Below, piece after piece: positions 27,197 through 34,790 of a DNA stretch of 64,000 nt. Source of the DNA: Chthoniobacter sp. (lineage in GTDB: Bacteria; Verrucomicrobiota; Verrucomicrobiia; Chthoniobacterales; Chthoniobacteraceae); NCBI GenBank assembly GCA_021414005.1, contig JAIOPH010000028.1:1-64000 (forward strand). The letters run 5' to 3'. Every line of letters begins with the position of its first letter. Within the stretch, counting starts at the first letter, position 1. The position numbers and the translations under genes are program-made. The notes under the pieces were generated by a model that ran no database searches, was not told the origin of the DNA, and was given only the letters and a program-made list of their open reading frames with translations.

Positions 27197-27747
27197 CTTC
27201 CATGCGTGGCTACCTTCGATGAGCGCTCCCTCTCACTATATTAGTATGTTAGACACTGCTCGCATGTCCTGTGAATGAAGACCAAACCATTACGCCGATT
27301 CCGAAGCCGCATTGGTCTCATGGCATCGTCATCCTCCACCCACTCTTTCTTCGCTTCCTCTTTTGCGCATTCATCTGGCTCGCTGCGTTTGCACTTACCT
27401 CCTTCGAGCACATGTGCGCTCTCGGCTACAAGACAGCCGAGCGTTTGGCGCCCTTCGTCGTCGCCTCTCTTGCCGCACTGTGCATCATCGTCATTCGCCG
27501 TTACCGCTTTGGCTTTCCGCTCGCCATCGCCATCGTTGCACTCTACCTGTTCGCCATCTACCCAGCATATTCATACTGGATTCATGGGCCTGGACGGCAC
27601 CATTTTCCCGGAGTCGTCACAGAGCCACCCGACTTTACAGACATTCAGCCAGCCAGCACGCAATGAACTCGACCGCAACGCCTATGCGCTCCAGCGAACC
27701 GCTCCGGAGGGTTTGTCATCTCTATCCCCGTAGTTCCAGCGAAGTAA
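27197..27747 (+). pseudogene. Fourth array copy, internally replaced
   Basis: The leader of a fourth unit is present up to about 27235. The final about 37 bases of a copy (GGAGGGTTTGTCATC to the stop at 27745-27747, encoding GGFVISIPVVPAK) reappear at 27711. Everything between has been replaced by AT-richer sequence carrying a small membrane-protein gene. The gene copy itself is therefore lost apart from its ends. Confidence 0.7.
27271..27666 (+). CDS. Small membrane protein inside the broken fourth array copy
   Basis: 131 residues from a GTG start (27271). Three hydrophobic helices are visible: LHPLFLRFLFCAFIWLAAFA, LAPFVVASLAALCIIVI and FPLAIAIVALYLFAIYPAY. Composition and codon use are less GC-rich than in the array. 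A different frame from the ATG at 27275 (152 residues) is Ser/Pro-rich and less protein-like. The family is not recognised. Location inside the array suggests it arrived by insertion or gene replacement. Confidence 0.5.
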   Translation: MNEDQTITPIPKPHWSHGIVILHPLFLRFLFCAFIWLAAFALTSFEHMCALGYKTAERLAPFVVASLAALCIIVIRRYRFGFPLAIAIVALYLFAIYPAYSYWIHGPGRHHFPGVVTEPPDFTDIQPASTQ

Positions 27748-27822
27748 CCTGAGGAAGCGGTCGGGCTTGCCAGCGCACGCGGTGTGCGGAAAGCTGCGGG
27801 TGCCGTTTCAACCACTCCGCCC

Positions 27823-29106
27823 ATGACCGCGCTCCGCTTTCTCCGCCATCTCGCCGTTTCCACCTGTCTGCTGCTGGGCGTGGCCTCGCTCGGCGCGGCG
27901 GAGAACTGGCCGCAGTTCCGCGGACCTGCAGGGGATGGGCACGGCGTGGCGACGGGGTTGCCGGTGAAATTCGGCGAGACGGAGCAGGTGAAATGGAAGA
28001 CGGCCATCCACGGCAAGGCGTGGTCCTCGCCGGTGATCTGGGGCGGGCAGGTGTGGCTGACGACGGCGACGGAGGATGGCACGCAACTGGGCGTGGTGTG
28101 CGTGGACAAGGACTCGGGTAAGGTGCTGCGCGACGACGTGCTTTTTCGCGTGGCGGCGCCGCAGTTCTGCCACAAGTTCAACAGCTACGCGTCGCCGACG
28201 CCGGTGATCGAAGAGGGGCGCATCTATGTGACTTTTGGTTCGCCGGGCACGGCGTGTCTGGACACGAAGACGGGCGCGAAACTGTGGGAGCGGACGGATT
28301 TTGTCTGCAATCACTACCGCGGCGCGGGCTCGTCGCCGATCGTGTGGGGAGATTTGCTGATCATGAACTTCGACGGGAGCGACGCGCAGTTCGTGGTGGC
28401 GCTGGACAAGAAGACCGGCAAGACCGTGTGGCAGACGCCGCGCTCGATTGATTTTCAGGACCTCGGCGCGGACGGCAAACCGAAAGACGAGGGCGATTAC
28501 CGCAAGGCGTTTTCCACGCCGCATGTGTTCGAGCAGGGCGGTACGGCGACGCTGGTGAGCAGCGGAGCGAAGGCGCATTACGGCTACGATCCGAAGACGG
28601 GCAAGGAGCTGTGGCGCTTTGAGGAGCGGGGCAACCACAGCGCGGCCACGCGGCCGGTCGCGGGCTTCGGCATGGTCTTCATTCCGGTCGGCTACTCGCA
28701 GGGTCAGGTGATCGCGCTCAAGCTCGGCGGCAGTGGACTGCTCGGCGCGGAATCGCTCGCCTGGCGGCTGAAAAAGTCCGCGCCGAACAAGCCGTCGCTG
28801 CTGCTCGTGGACGAGCTGCTTTACGCGATCAACGACGGCGGCATCGCGACCTGCATGGACGCGAAGACTGGCGAGGTGGTGTGGACGCAGCGCATCGGCG
28901 GGAACTTTTCCGCCGCGCCGATCTATGCGGACGGGCGCATCTACGCGTGCAATGAGGAGGGCAAGGTGACGGCGCTGGCCACGGGTCGGGAATTCAAGGT
29001 GCTCGGGGAAAGTCAATTCGACGCGGGCTTCATGGCGTCGCCCGCGGTCTCGGGCAAAGCGCTTTTTCTGCGGACCAAGACGCACCTTTACCGGATCGGC
29101 GAGTAG
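27823..29106 (+). CDS. Exported PQQ-binding-like beta-propeller protein
   Basis: The ATG at 27823 begins a signal peptide (LRHLAVSTCLLLGVASLGAA) followed by ENWPQFRGPAGDGHG, the classic start of PVC-group 'outer membrane protein assembly/PQQ repeat' proteins. Repeated blades contain GKAWSSPVIWGGQVWL, GRIYVTFGSPGTACLDTKTG, YDPKTGKELWRFEERG and MDAKTGEVVWTQRIGG. 427 residues. It is predicted to be periplasmic, with a binding or structural role; no enzymatic residues were identified. It is a paralogue of the protein at 58418. Confidence 0.85.
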   Translation: MTALRFLRHLAVSTCLLLGVASLGAAENWPQFRGPAGDGHGVATGLPVKFGETEQVKWKTAIHGKAWSSPVIWGGQVWLTTATEDGTQLGVVCVDKDSGKVLRDDVLFRVAAPQFCHKFNSYASPTPVIEEGRIYVTFGSPGTACLDTKTGAKLWERTDFVCNHYRGAGSSPIVWGDLLIMNFDGSDAQFVVALDKKTGKTVWQTPRSIDFQDLGADGKPKDEGDYRKAFSTPHVFEQGGTATLVSSGAKAHYGYDPKTGKELWRFEERGNHSAATRPVAGFGMVFIPVGYSQGQVIALKLGGSGLLGAESLAWRLKKSAPNKPSLLLVDELLYAINDGGIATCMDAKTGEVVWTQRIGGNFSAAPIYADGRIYACNEEGKVTALATGREFKVLGESQFDAGFMASPAVSGKALFLRTKTHLYRIGE

Positions 29107-29120
29107 CGCGTGCGGCGCGG

Positions 29121-30200
29121 CTAGATGGGCAGGCGCAGTTGCCGCCGGATGGGCGGGACGAGCGTGGAGACGCCGATGCCGAGGAGGCGCAGCGGACCGG
29201 TGACGAGGCGGTCGCGGGCGAGGAGAAATTGCGCGAGGCGGTAGATCTCGCGCGCGGTGGTCACGGGGTCTTCCATTCGCACCTGGCGCGTGAGCGTGGT
29301 GAAATCGCGGTAGCGGACCTTTACCTGCACGGTCAGCGCACCGAGTTCGTGGCCGGCGAGTGACTGGGCCACATCGGCCGCCATTTCTTTCAGCGCGGCG
29401 CGCAAGGTGGGCCGGTCGTCGGTGTCGTGGAGAAAGGTGTTTTCGGCGCTGATGCTCTTCCGCTCCTCGCTCGTGTCCACGGGCCGGTCATCGTGGCCAA
29501 AGGCGCGCGCCTGCAAATCCGCGGCGAAGGAGCCGACGACGGAAGGCAACTCCGCCGCCCGCGTTTGCAGATCGCCGATGGTCGCGAAGCCTTTCGCCTC
29601 CAGCATTTGCGCGGTGACGGGGCCGACGCCGTGAATGGCGCGTACGGAAAGCGGCTTGAGGAACTCCACTTTGTCCCGTTCGCGGATCAGCGTGAGGCCG
29701 TCCGGCTTGCGAAAGTCGCTCCCGAGCTTCGCGAGGAACTTGTTTGCCCCCACGCCGATGCTCGCGGTGAGGTGCCGCTCGCGGGCGATGCGCTCCTTGA
29801 TCGCGCGCGCGATGGGCACGGCGGCTTCGAGCGCGGCATCGGGATCGCCGCCCGGCGGCACGCTGGCGCTGAGGTCGAGATAGGCTTCGTCCACGGAGAC
29901 TTTCTCGATGACCGGCGTGACGGCGCGGAGGATTTCCATGATCGCCGCCGACTCCGCGCGATACGCGTCCATCCGCGGCCGCACGAAGATGCCGTGCGGA
30001 CACAACCGGCCCGCGGTGCGCGACGGCATGGCGGAGCGGACCTTGAATTTTCGCGCCTCGTAGCTGGCCGCGCAGACCACGCCGCGCTGATCCGGCGGCG
30101 AGCCCACGATGACGGGCAGGCCGCGAAACTCGGGATGGTCGCGCTGCTCGACCGAGGCGAAGAACGCATCCATATCGACGTGGAAAATGACGCGCGGCAT
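29121..30200 (-). CDS. dinB: DNA polymerase IV (Y-family)
   Basis: 359 residues with all Y-family landmarks: HVDMDAFFASVEQ (catalytic Asp), GVVCAASYEARKFKVRSAM, and KVSVDEAYLDLSA (catalytic Asp-Glu). The helix-hairpin-helix GVGANKFLAKLGS and the little-finger domain reaching MEDPVTTAREIYRLAQFLL follow. Pol IV performs error-prone bypass of DNA lesions in the cytoplasm. It begins six bases after the UbiA-like gene, so the two are probably cotranscribed. No LexA box was identified. Confidence 0.95.
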   Translation of the reverse strand: MPRVIFHVDMDAFFASVEQRDHPEFRGLPVIVGSPPDQRGVVCAASYEARKFKVRSAMPSRTAGRLCPHGIFVRPRMDAYRAESAAIMEILRAVTPVIEKVSVDEAYLDLSASVPPGGDPDAALEAAVPIARAIKERIARERHLTASIGVGANKFLAKLGSDFRKPDGLTLIRERDKVEFLKPLSVRAIHGVGPVTAQMLEAKGFATIGDLQTRAAELPSVVGSFAADLQARAFGHDDRPVDTSEERKSISAENTFLHDTDDRPTLRAALKEMAADVAQSLAGHELGALTVQVKVRYRDFTTLTRQVRMEDPVTTAREIYRLAQFLLARDRLVTGPLRLLGIGVSTLVPPIRRQLRLPI

Positions 30201-30206
30201 GGCGGT

Positions 30207-31154
30207 TCAGCGGACGCCGTGGCCGGCGAGTGCGCAGGCTGCGGCGGGCAGGTAGAGCAGGCCTTCCACGGCCCACTCGTAAAAGCGTTCGCTGCGCGGC
30301 TGGCGCGTGGCGTGCAGGAGCCACGCTTGGTAGAGGCCGGTGACGACGGCGAGCAGCGCGAAGGGCAACGTGCCGGTATCGCGGAAAAGGATTAGGCCGC
30401 TAAGCAAAAGCTGCTGCGCCACGGCGAGCGTCCAGAGCAGTCGACGCGCACCCTTTTCGCCCCACAGCACGGGGATGCTGCGGATGCCGCAGTGGCGGTC
30501 GCCTGCGAGATCGCGGAGGTCGCAGAGGAGCATATTGAAAAGCAGGTGGCTGAAGGCCCACGGCACGAGTGGGACGATGGTGAAAAGGAAACCGGCGAGC
30601 GGACGGGCGCGCAGTGGAGTCGGCGTGGGGACGAAAAGCAGGAGGCCAAAGATCGCGGTGGTGATCACGGCGGGAGCAAAGAGCGTCTTAAGGAGCGGCA
30701 CGTCTTTCCAGCGAAAGCCGAAGACGGGCAGCGAGTAGCCGAGGGAGAAAATGCCGCCGCCGAGCACGAGGCCGAGCGTGAGCCACTCGCGCCGCCAGAC
30801 GGGCAGGGCGATGAGCACCACTGCCGCCAGCGTGAGTGTGATTTGGCTGGCGGTGCGCCAGCGCGCGTTTGCGGCGGTGCGGGCGGGGAGGTTGATGGCG
30901 TCGGCGGGATCGCGGCGGAGGCGGTCCGCATTGTAGATGAGCAGCGCGCCGCAGAACCACAGCGGAAGCCAGTGCCCGGGCGCGATGGCGAGCAACCAGC
31001 CCAGCGCCCAGCCAAACGCCGCGATCCCGGCCGCGCCGTAAAGATGGAGCGCGTGGAGGACGGTTTCGCTTTCGGTGAAGCAGGAGCGCGGCGGTGGAGG
31101 TTCGTTGCGCAAAGGAATAGCGCGGCTCTTACCGCTCATGAGGCGGTCTTTCAA
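30207..31154 (-). CDS. UbiA-like prenyltransferase family membrane protein
   Basis: 315 residues with about eight membrane helices. The two Asp-rich motifs of UbiA enzymes are recognisable: YNADRLRRDPAD near residue 95 and CDLRDLAGDRHCGIRSIP near residue 215. These bind the prenyl diphosphate through magnesium. Family members attach isoprenoid chains to aromatic acceptors in quinone, haem or chlorophyll pathways; no pathway neighbour is present to choose between them. The first residues (MKDRLMSGKSRAIPL) are poorly conserved, so a start at the second Met is possible. It is followed closely by dinB. Confidence 0.75.
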   Translation of the reverse strand: MKDRLMSGKSRAIPLRNEPPPPRSCFTESETVLHALHLYGAAGIAAFGWALGWLLAIAPGHWLPLWFCGALLIYNADRLRRDPADAINLPARTAANARWRTASQITLTLAAVVLIALPVWRREWLTLGLVLGGGIFSLGYSLPVFGFRWKDVPLLKTLFAPAVITTAIFGLLLFVPTPTPLRARPLAGFLFTIVPLVPWAFSHLLFNMLLCDLRDLAGDRHCGIRSIPVLWGEKGARRLLWTLAVAQQLLLSGLILFRDTGTLPFALLAVVTGLYQAWLLHATRQPRSERFYEWAVEGLLYLPAAACALAGHGVR

Positions 31155-31233
31155 CTCGGCGCGTGGCGCGGGATGGGCAATGACATTGCGGGGCCTTTTA
31201 GCCGCTGGCGGGCGCGAGCTTTTAGAAAGTGCA

Positions 31234-31261
31234 TTGACAGGCTTCCCTCACACCGTAAACG
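31234..31261 (+). promoter_or_regulatory. Candidate promoter of the Gfo/Idh/MocA gene
   Basis: TTGACA (31234-31239) and TAAACG (31256-31261) with a 16-base spacer, ending eight bases before the ATG at 31270. The -35 is perfect and the -10 weak. The short distance would give a very short leader. Confidence 0.35.
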
Positions 31262-31269
31262 CTGCCGGC

Positions 31270-32607
31270 ATGATGAATCGCCTCCGCTCCCGCCGCTCTT
31301 TTCTCCATGACCTCGCTCTCGGGGTGGCCATCGCGCCGTGGGTGACGAGCGGGGTGCGGGCGGTGTCGCCGAATGGCAAGTTGCGGCATGCGACGTTCGG
31401 GACGAGTGGCATGGCGGGGTCGGATATTGAGTCGCTGTCGAGCCACAAGAGCATCGAGATCGTGGCGGGCTGCGATGTGGATGAGCGGAGCAGCGCCGGC
31501 TTTCGCAAGAAATTTCCCAACGCGAAGGTGTATGCGGATTTCCGCGAACTGCTGGAAAAGGAAACCGATCTCGACAGCGTGAATGTCTCAACGCCGGATC
31601 ACATGCACGCGCCGATCGGGCTGATGGCGCTGAAGCGGAATCTGCATGTGTACGGGCAAAAGCCGCTGGCGCATGACCTCGGCGAGGTGCGGGCGATGAC
31701 GCTGCTGGCGGCGGAGAAAAAGCGGGTGACGCAGATGGGCATCCAGATTCACAGCAGCAAGGAATACCGGACGGCGGTGAAGCTGATTCAGGGCGGGGTG
31801 ATAGGGAAAGTGAAGGAGGTGCATACCTGGAGCAGCAAGAAATGGGGCGACAATGGGGAGATGCCGAAGGGTGGCGATCCGATTCCGGCGGGGTTCCAGT
31901 GGGATCTCTGGCTCGGGGTGTGCGCGGACCGGCCGTTCATCGGCAAGGAATGGTATCACCCGGGCAACTGGCGCAAGCGGCTGGATTTCGGGACGGGGAC
32001 TTTCGGGGACATGGGCTGCCACATTTACGATCCGGTCTTTGCCGCGCTGGCGCTGACGGCGCCGCTGAGTGTGCGGAGCGAGGGGCCGGCACCGAACACG
32101 CATTCCTGGGCGACGGATGCGGTGATTCATTACGTGTTTCCGGGGACGGCTTTTACGGAGGATAAGACGGTAAAGGTGGTGTGGTACGACGGCGATCAGC
32201 GTCCGCCGCCGGAGGTGCAGGCGATGGCGCGAAAGGCGGACGCGCAGGCCGGTGACAAGGCGGACGCGATGCCGGGGCAGGGGAGCATTTTCCTCGGGAC
32301 AGATGGCGTGATGGTGCTGCCACACATCGCGATGCCGAGGCTTTATGGCGCGGCGGCGGGGCGTCCGGTGGAAGCGGTGGCCGGGGACAATCACTATCAC
32401 CAGTTCGTGCAGACGATTCTGGGCGAACGTGAAAACACGGACGCATCTTTCGCCTACTCTGGTCCGCTGACGGAGGCGGTGCTGCTCGGCGGTGTGGCGA
32501 CGCGGTTTCCGAAAACGGTGCTGGAATGGGACGCGGCGAAGCTGGCGTTCACGAACACGCCGGAGGCGAATGCCTTCGTACGGCGGGACTACCGGGCGGG
32601 CTACTGA
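31270..32607 (+). CDS. Tat-exported Gfo/Idh/MocA family oxidoreductase
   Basis: 445 residues. The N-terminus has a twin-arginine-type signal (RLRSRRSFLHDLALGVAIAPW). The nucleotide-binding part includes ATFGTSGMAGSDIESL, EIVAGCDVDERS and the family signature VNVSTPDHMHAPIGLMAL, then YGQKPLAHDLGEV, where the usual EKP is QKP. The C-terminal domain (FGTGTFGDMGCHIYDPVFAAL) is typical of the secreted Verrucomicrobia/Planctomycetes branch. Such proteins are NAD(P)-dependent sugar or inositol dehydrogenases or glycosidase-like enzymes. The substrate is unknown. A ThuA-type gene lies convergently next to it, a common pairing. Confidence 0.9.
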   Translation: MMNRLRSRRSFLHDLALGVAIAPWVTSGVRAVSPNGKLRHATFGTSGMAGSDIESLSSHKSIEIVAGCDVDERSSAGFRKKFPNAKVYADFRELLEKETDLDSVNVSTPDHMHAPIGLMALKRNLHVYGQKPLAHDLGEVRAMTLLAAEKKRVTQMGIQIHSSKEYRTAVKLIQGGVIGKVKEVHTWSSKKWGDNGEMPKGGDPIPAGFQWDLWLGVCADRPFIGKEWYHPGNWRKRLDFGTGTFGDMGCHIYDPVFAALALTAPLSVRSEGPAPNTHSWATDAVIHYVFPGTAFTEDKTVKVVWYDGDQRPPPEVQAMARKADAQAGDKADAMPGQGSIFLGTDGVMVLPHIAMPRLYGAAAGRPVEAVAGDNHYHQFVQTILGERENTDASFAYSGPLTEAVLLGGVATRFPKTVLEWDAAKLAFTNTPEANAFVRRDYRAGY

Positions 32608-32712
32608 ATCTCCGGCGGTGAGGAGGGGACCACGGATTTTCCGTGGACGGGTTTCGGGCACTCACCGGGATTTTCTAAACCCCGAAGTAGTTCGAAGGTT
32701 TGCCTTTCGGCC

Positions 32713-33549
32713 TTACTTGGCTACGGGGCCGTAGCCTTCGGCAGGCGTGCCGTCGTCCTTGAGGTGGCCGGTGGCCCAGAGGACGCCGCGGGTCACGAGA
32801 TCGAGGTAGCGGGCGTCGGCGACGGTGGCGGTGTTGTGGCCGATGGTGGTGGAGAACACGCGGGTTTTCTTCGGGCCGTATTCGTTGGTCCAGGTGACGA
32901 CGTTATCGGCGTTGCCCTGCTTGCCGCGGGCGAGGGCTTTGGCGGTGAGGATCTGGACGTTGTTGTAGAGTTCCTCGTTGATGGTTTCCCAGTCGGTAAG
33001 GCCTTTGGTGATGGGGGACTCTTTCTCGGTGTAAGTGATGGCAATGGGCTGCTGCGCGCCGTGGCCGGTGGACTGCAGGCCGATGTATTCATACCACTTG
33101 CCGTTGTCCGCGCTGACAGGGACGGGCTTGCGGTAGTCGCCAAAGCGGTAGCTGTGCATGCCGCAGTGGAGGTTCACACCGGGGATGCCGTCCACATGCG
33201 GCTGGAGCACGGCCTTGATGACTTCGGGATCGTTCACGCCGGCCGAGCACTCATCGTGGATGACGAGGTCGTAGCCTTTGGCGTAGTCGGGGTTCGGCTT
33301 CTCGCCGGGCTTGCCGTAAACCTGTTCAATCGGCGGCTTGGTGCTGCCGTCGGCGGAGTGCGCGTGTTCGACGATGACATTGGCGCGGGCTTCAAGGCCG
33401 GCTTTGAGCACGTCCTTCTGCTTGGCGTAATCGTGGCAGCAGCCGCCGGTGATAAGGAGGATGCGGAGGGGCTTGGGCGCGTCGGCGGCAAAGCTGTGCA
33501 GGGCGAGCGTGCTGGAGGCGAGGAGGGCGAGGAATGAGGTGCGGTTCAT
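32713..33549 (-). CDS. ThuA-domain protein, exported
   Basis: 278 residues: signal peptide (MNRTSFLALLASSTLALHSFA), then a class-I glutamine-amidotransferase-like ThuA fold (RILLITGGCCHDYAKQKDVL; YDLVIHDECSAGV; GVNLHCGMHSYRF). ThuA domains are linked to carbohydrate utilisation and often occur beside Gfo/Idh/MocA oxidoreductases, as here in convergent orientation. It is predicted to be periplasmic. The enzymatic activity is not established for the family. The 105 bases to the oxidoreductase hold a short CCACGG/CCGTGG palindrome and nothing else of note. Confidence 0.85.
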   Translation of the reverse strand: MNRTSFLALLASSTLALHSFAADAPKPLRILLITGGCCHDYAKQKDVLKAGLEARANVIVEHAHSADGSTKPPIEQVYGKPGEKPNPDYAKGYDLVIHDECSAGVNDPEVIKAVLQPHVDGIPGVNLHCGMHSYRFGDYRKPVPVSADNGKWYEYIGLQSTGHGAQQPIAITYTEKESPITKGLTDWETINEELYNNVQILTAKALARGKQGNADNVVTWTNEYGPKKTRVFSTTIGHNTATVADARYLDLVTRGVLWATGHLKDDGTPAEGYGPVAK

Positions 33550-33626
33550 GGGTTTGGTATGGGAGTCAGGGTGCGAAGGTTATCTTAGGTGGAAAAGGAA
33601 ATTCTCTGGTCGTCGCGGTGCGCCGG

Positions 33627-34790
33627 TCAGGCTTCGAGTTCGGTGTGGATTTCGATGAAGGTCAGGATGTCGTGCCGCGTGACGATGCCGACAAGTTTGC
33701 CGTCGTCGATGACCGCGAGGCGCGTCAACTCGGGAGCGAGGAGGAGGCGCATCGCGCGGGCGGCGGATTCGTTGACGCCGATGCGCAGGGCCTCGGTGCT
33801 TTTTTCAGCCACCACATCTCCGGCGGTGGTGTAGGGCCATTTCTCGCGCGGAATTTCTTTCAAAAAATCCAGCCGCAGCAGCCCGCGGAAATCGCCGTCG
33901 GCGGTGCAGACCGGATAGGCGACGTAATGGCCGGCGAGGAAGAAATCATCGACGGCGAGGTTGAGGGGAAGGGTGTCGGGGATGACGGAGGGATTCGCGC
34001 TCATGAGGTCGCGCACGCGGACGCCGGCGAGGGTTTCGCGCTGGACGGCATTGGCGTAGCCACTGTCAGCGGCGCTTTTCAAAAAGAAGCCGATGAGGAG
34101 AAAGATGACGCCATTCCACGCGTGCGGCGGGGTGATGAGCGCCCAAACGCCGCCCACGATGAGCAGCCAGCTAAAGCCGATGCCGATCCGCGAGGAGATG
34201 TAAGTGGCGTGGCGCAGCCGTCCGGTTTTGGCCCAGATGAGGGCGCGGAGCACGCGGCCGCCGTCGAGCGGGTAGCCGGGGATCATGTTGAAAACGACGA
34301 GCCCGAAATTCGTCAGCGCGAGCCAGCGGCAGACGAGGGCGAGTCCGTCGAAACCGACGGCGTGAAAGGCAAAACCGGCGACGGCGAAGAGGATGCTGAG
34401 CGCCACGCTGACAGCGGGGCCGCCGAGGGCGATCTTGAGTTCGGACTTCGCGTCGTCCGGCTCGCGCTCGATCTCCGCGAGCCCGCCGACGAAGAGCAGG
34501 GTGATGCGTGGAACGCGGATGCCGCAGCGCTGGCTGACGAGACTGTGGCCGAGTTCGTGCAGCAGGATGCTGAGGAAAAAAAGGAACGCCGCACCGCCGC
34601 CGAGCGCGAGATACACGGCCGGCGACCGGCCCGGCAGCTCGGTGGGGAAGACCGCATGCGAGAGTTCGTAGGTGACGATGGCGGCGATGAGAAACCACGA
34701 GGCGTCGAGGTAGAACTCGATGTCGAACCAGCGCCCGATGAAAACGCCACCGCGCCGGGGCCGCGGAGCGGGCAGAAGCGGGTCGCTCAT
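33627..34790 (-). CDS. Site-2 protease family metalloprotease with CBS domains
   Basis: 387 residues. The zinc motif HELGHS lies in a membrane helix near residue 65-70, and the second motif YPLDGGRVLRAL near residue 160, as in S2P/SpoIVFB-type intramembrane proteases. Two C-terminal CBS modules (VRDLMSANPSVIPDTLPLN; RLAVIDDGKLVGIVTRHDIL) probably sense adenine nucleotides. Such proteins cut membrane-bound regulators. The gene overlaps the upstream TamB/AsmA-like gene by four bases and is translationally coupled to it, hinting at an envelope-stress or assembly link. Confidence 0.9.
   Translation of the reverse strand: MSDPLLPAPRPRRGGVFIGRWFDIEFYLDASWFLIAAIVTYELSHAVFPTELPGRSPAVYLALGGGAAFLFFLSILLHELGHSLVSQRCGIRVPRITLLFVGGLAEIEREPDDAKSELKIALGGPAVSVALSILFAVAGFAFHAVGFDGLALVCRWLALTNFGLVVFNMIPGYPLDGGRVLRALIWAKTGRLRHATYISSRIGIGFSWLLIVGGVWALITPPHAWNGVIFLLIGFFLKSAADSGYANAVQRETLAGVRVRDLMSANPSVIPDTLPLNLAVDDFFLAGHYVAYPVCTADGDFRGLLRLDFLKEIPREKWPYTTAGDVVAEKSTEALRIGVNESAARAMRLLLAPELTRLAVIDDGKLVGIVTRHDILTFIEIHTELEA

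Larger units (their letters stand above)
25559..27238 (+). repeat. 546-bp direct tandem repeat, three full units plus a fourth leader
   Basis: Each unit is a 42-bp leader (containing GGCTACCTTCGATGAGCG or a one-base variant) plus a 504-bp gene. Starts at 25601, 26147 and 26693 are exactly 546 bp apart. A fourth leader (27197-27238) follows, after which the array sequence stops abruptly. Confidence 0.85.

Noticed and set aside
27197..27238. Mini-ORFs in the array leader (MRGYLR or MSVPSPR ending at the gene start)
   Set aside because: They are the same in all copies because the leader is duplicated; copy 1 lacks the second one, so there is no independent sign of selection.
27248..27290. Integron attC-like core (GTTAGAC) at the edge of the inserted membrane gene
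   Set aside because: Only one GTTRRRY-like heptamer is seen; no paired RYYYAAC site or folded attC structure, and no integrase nearby.
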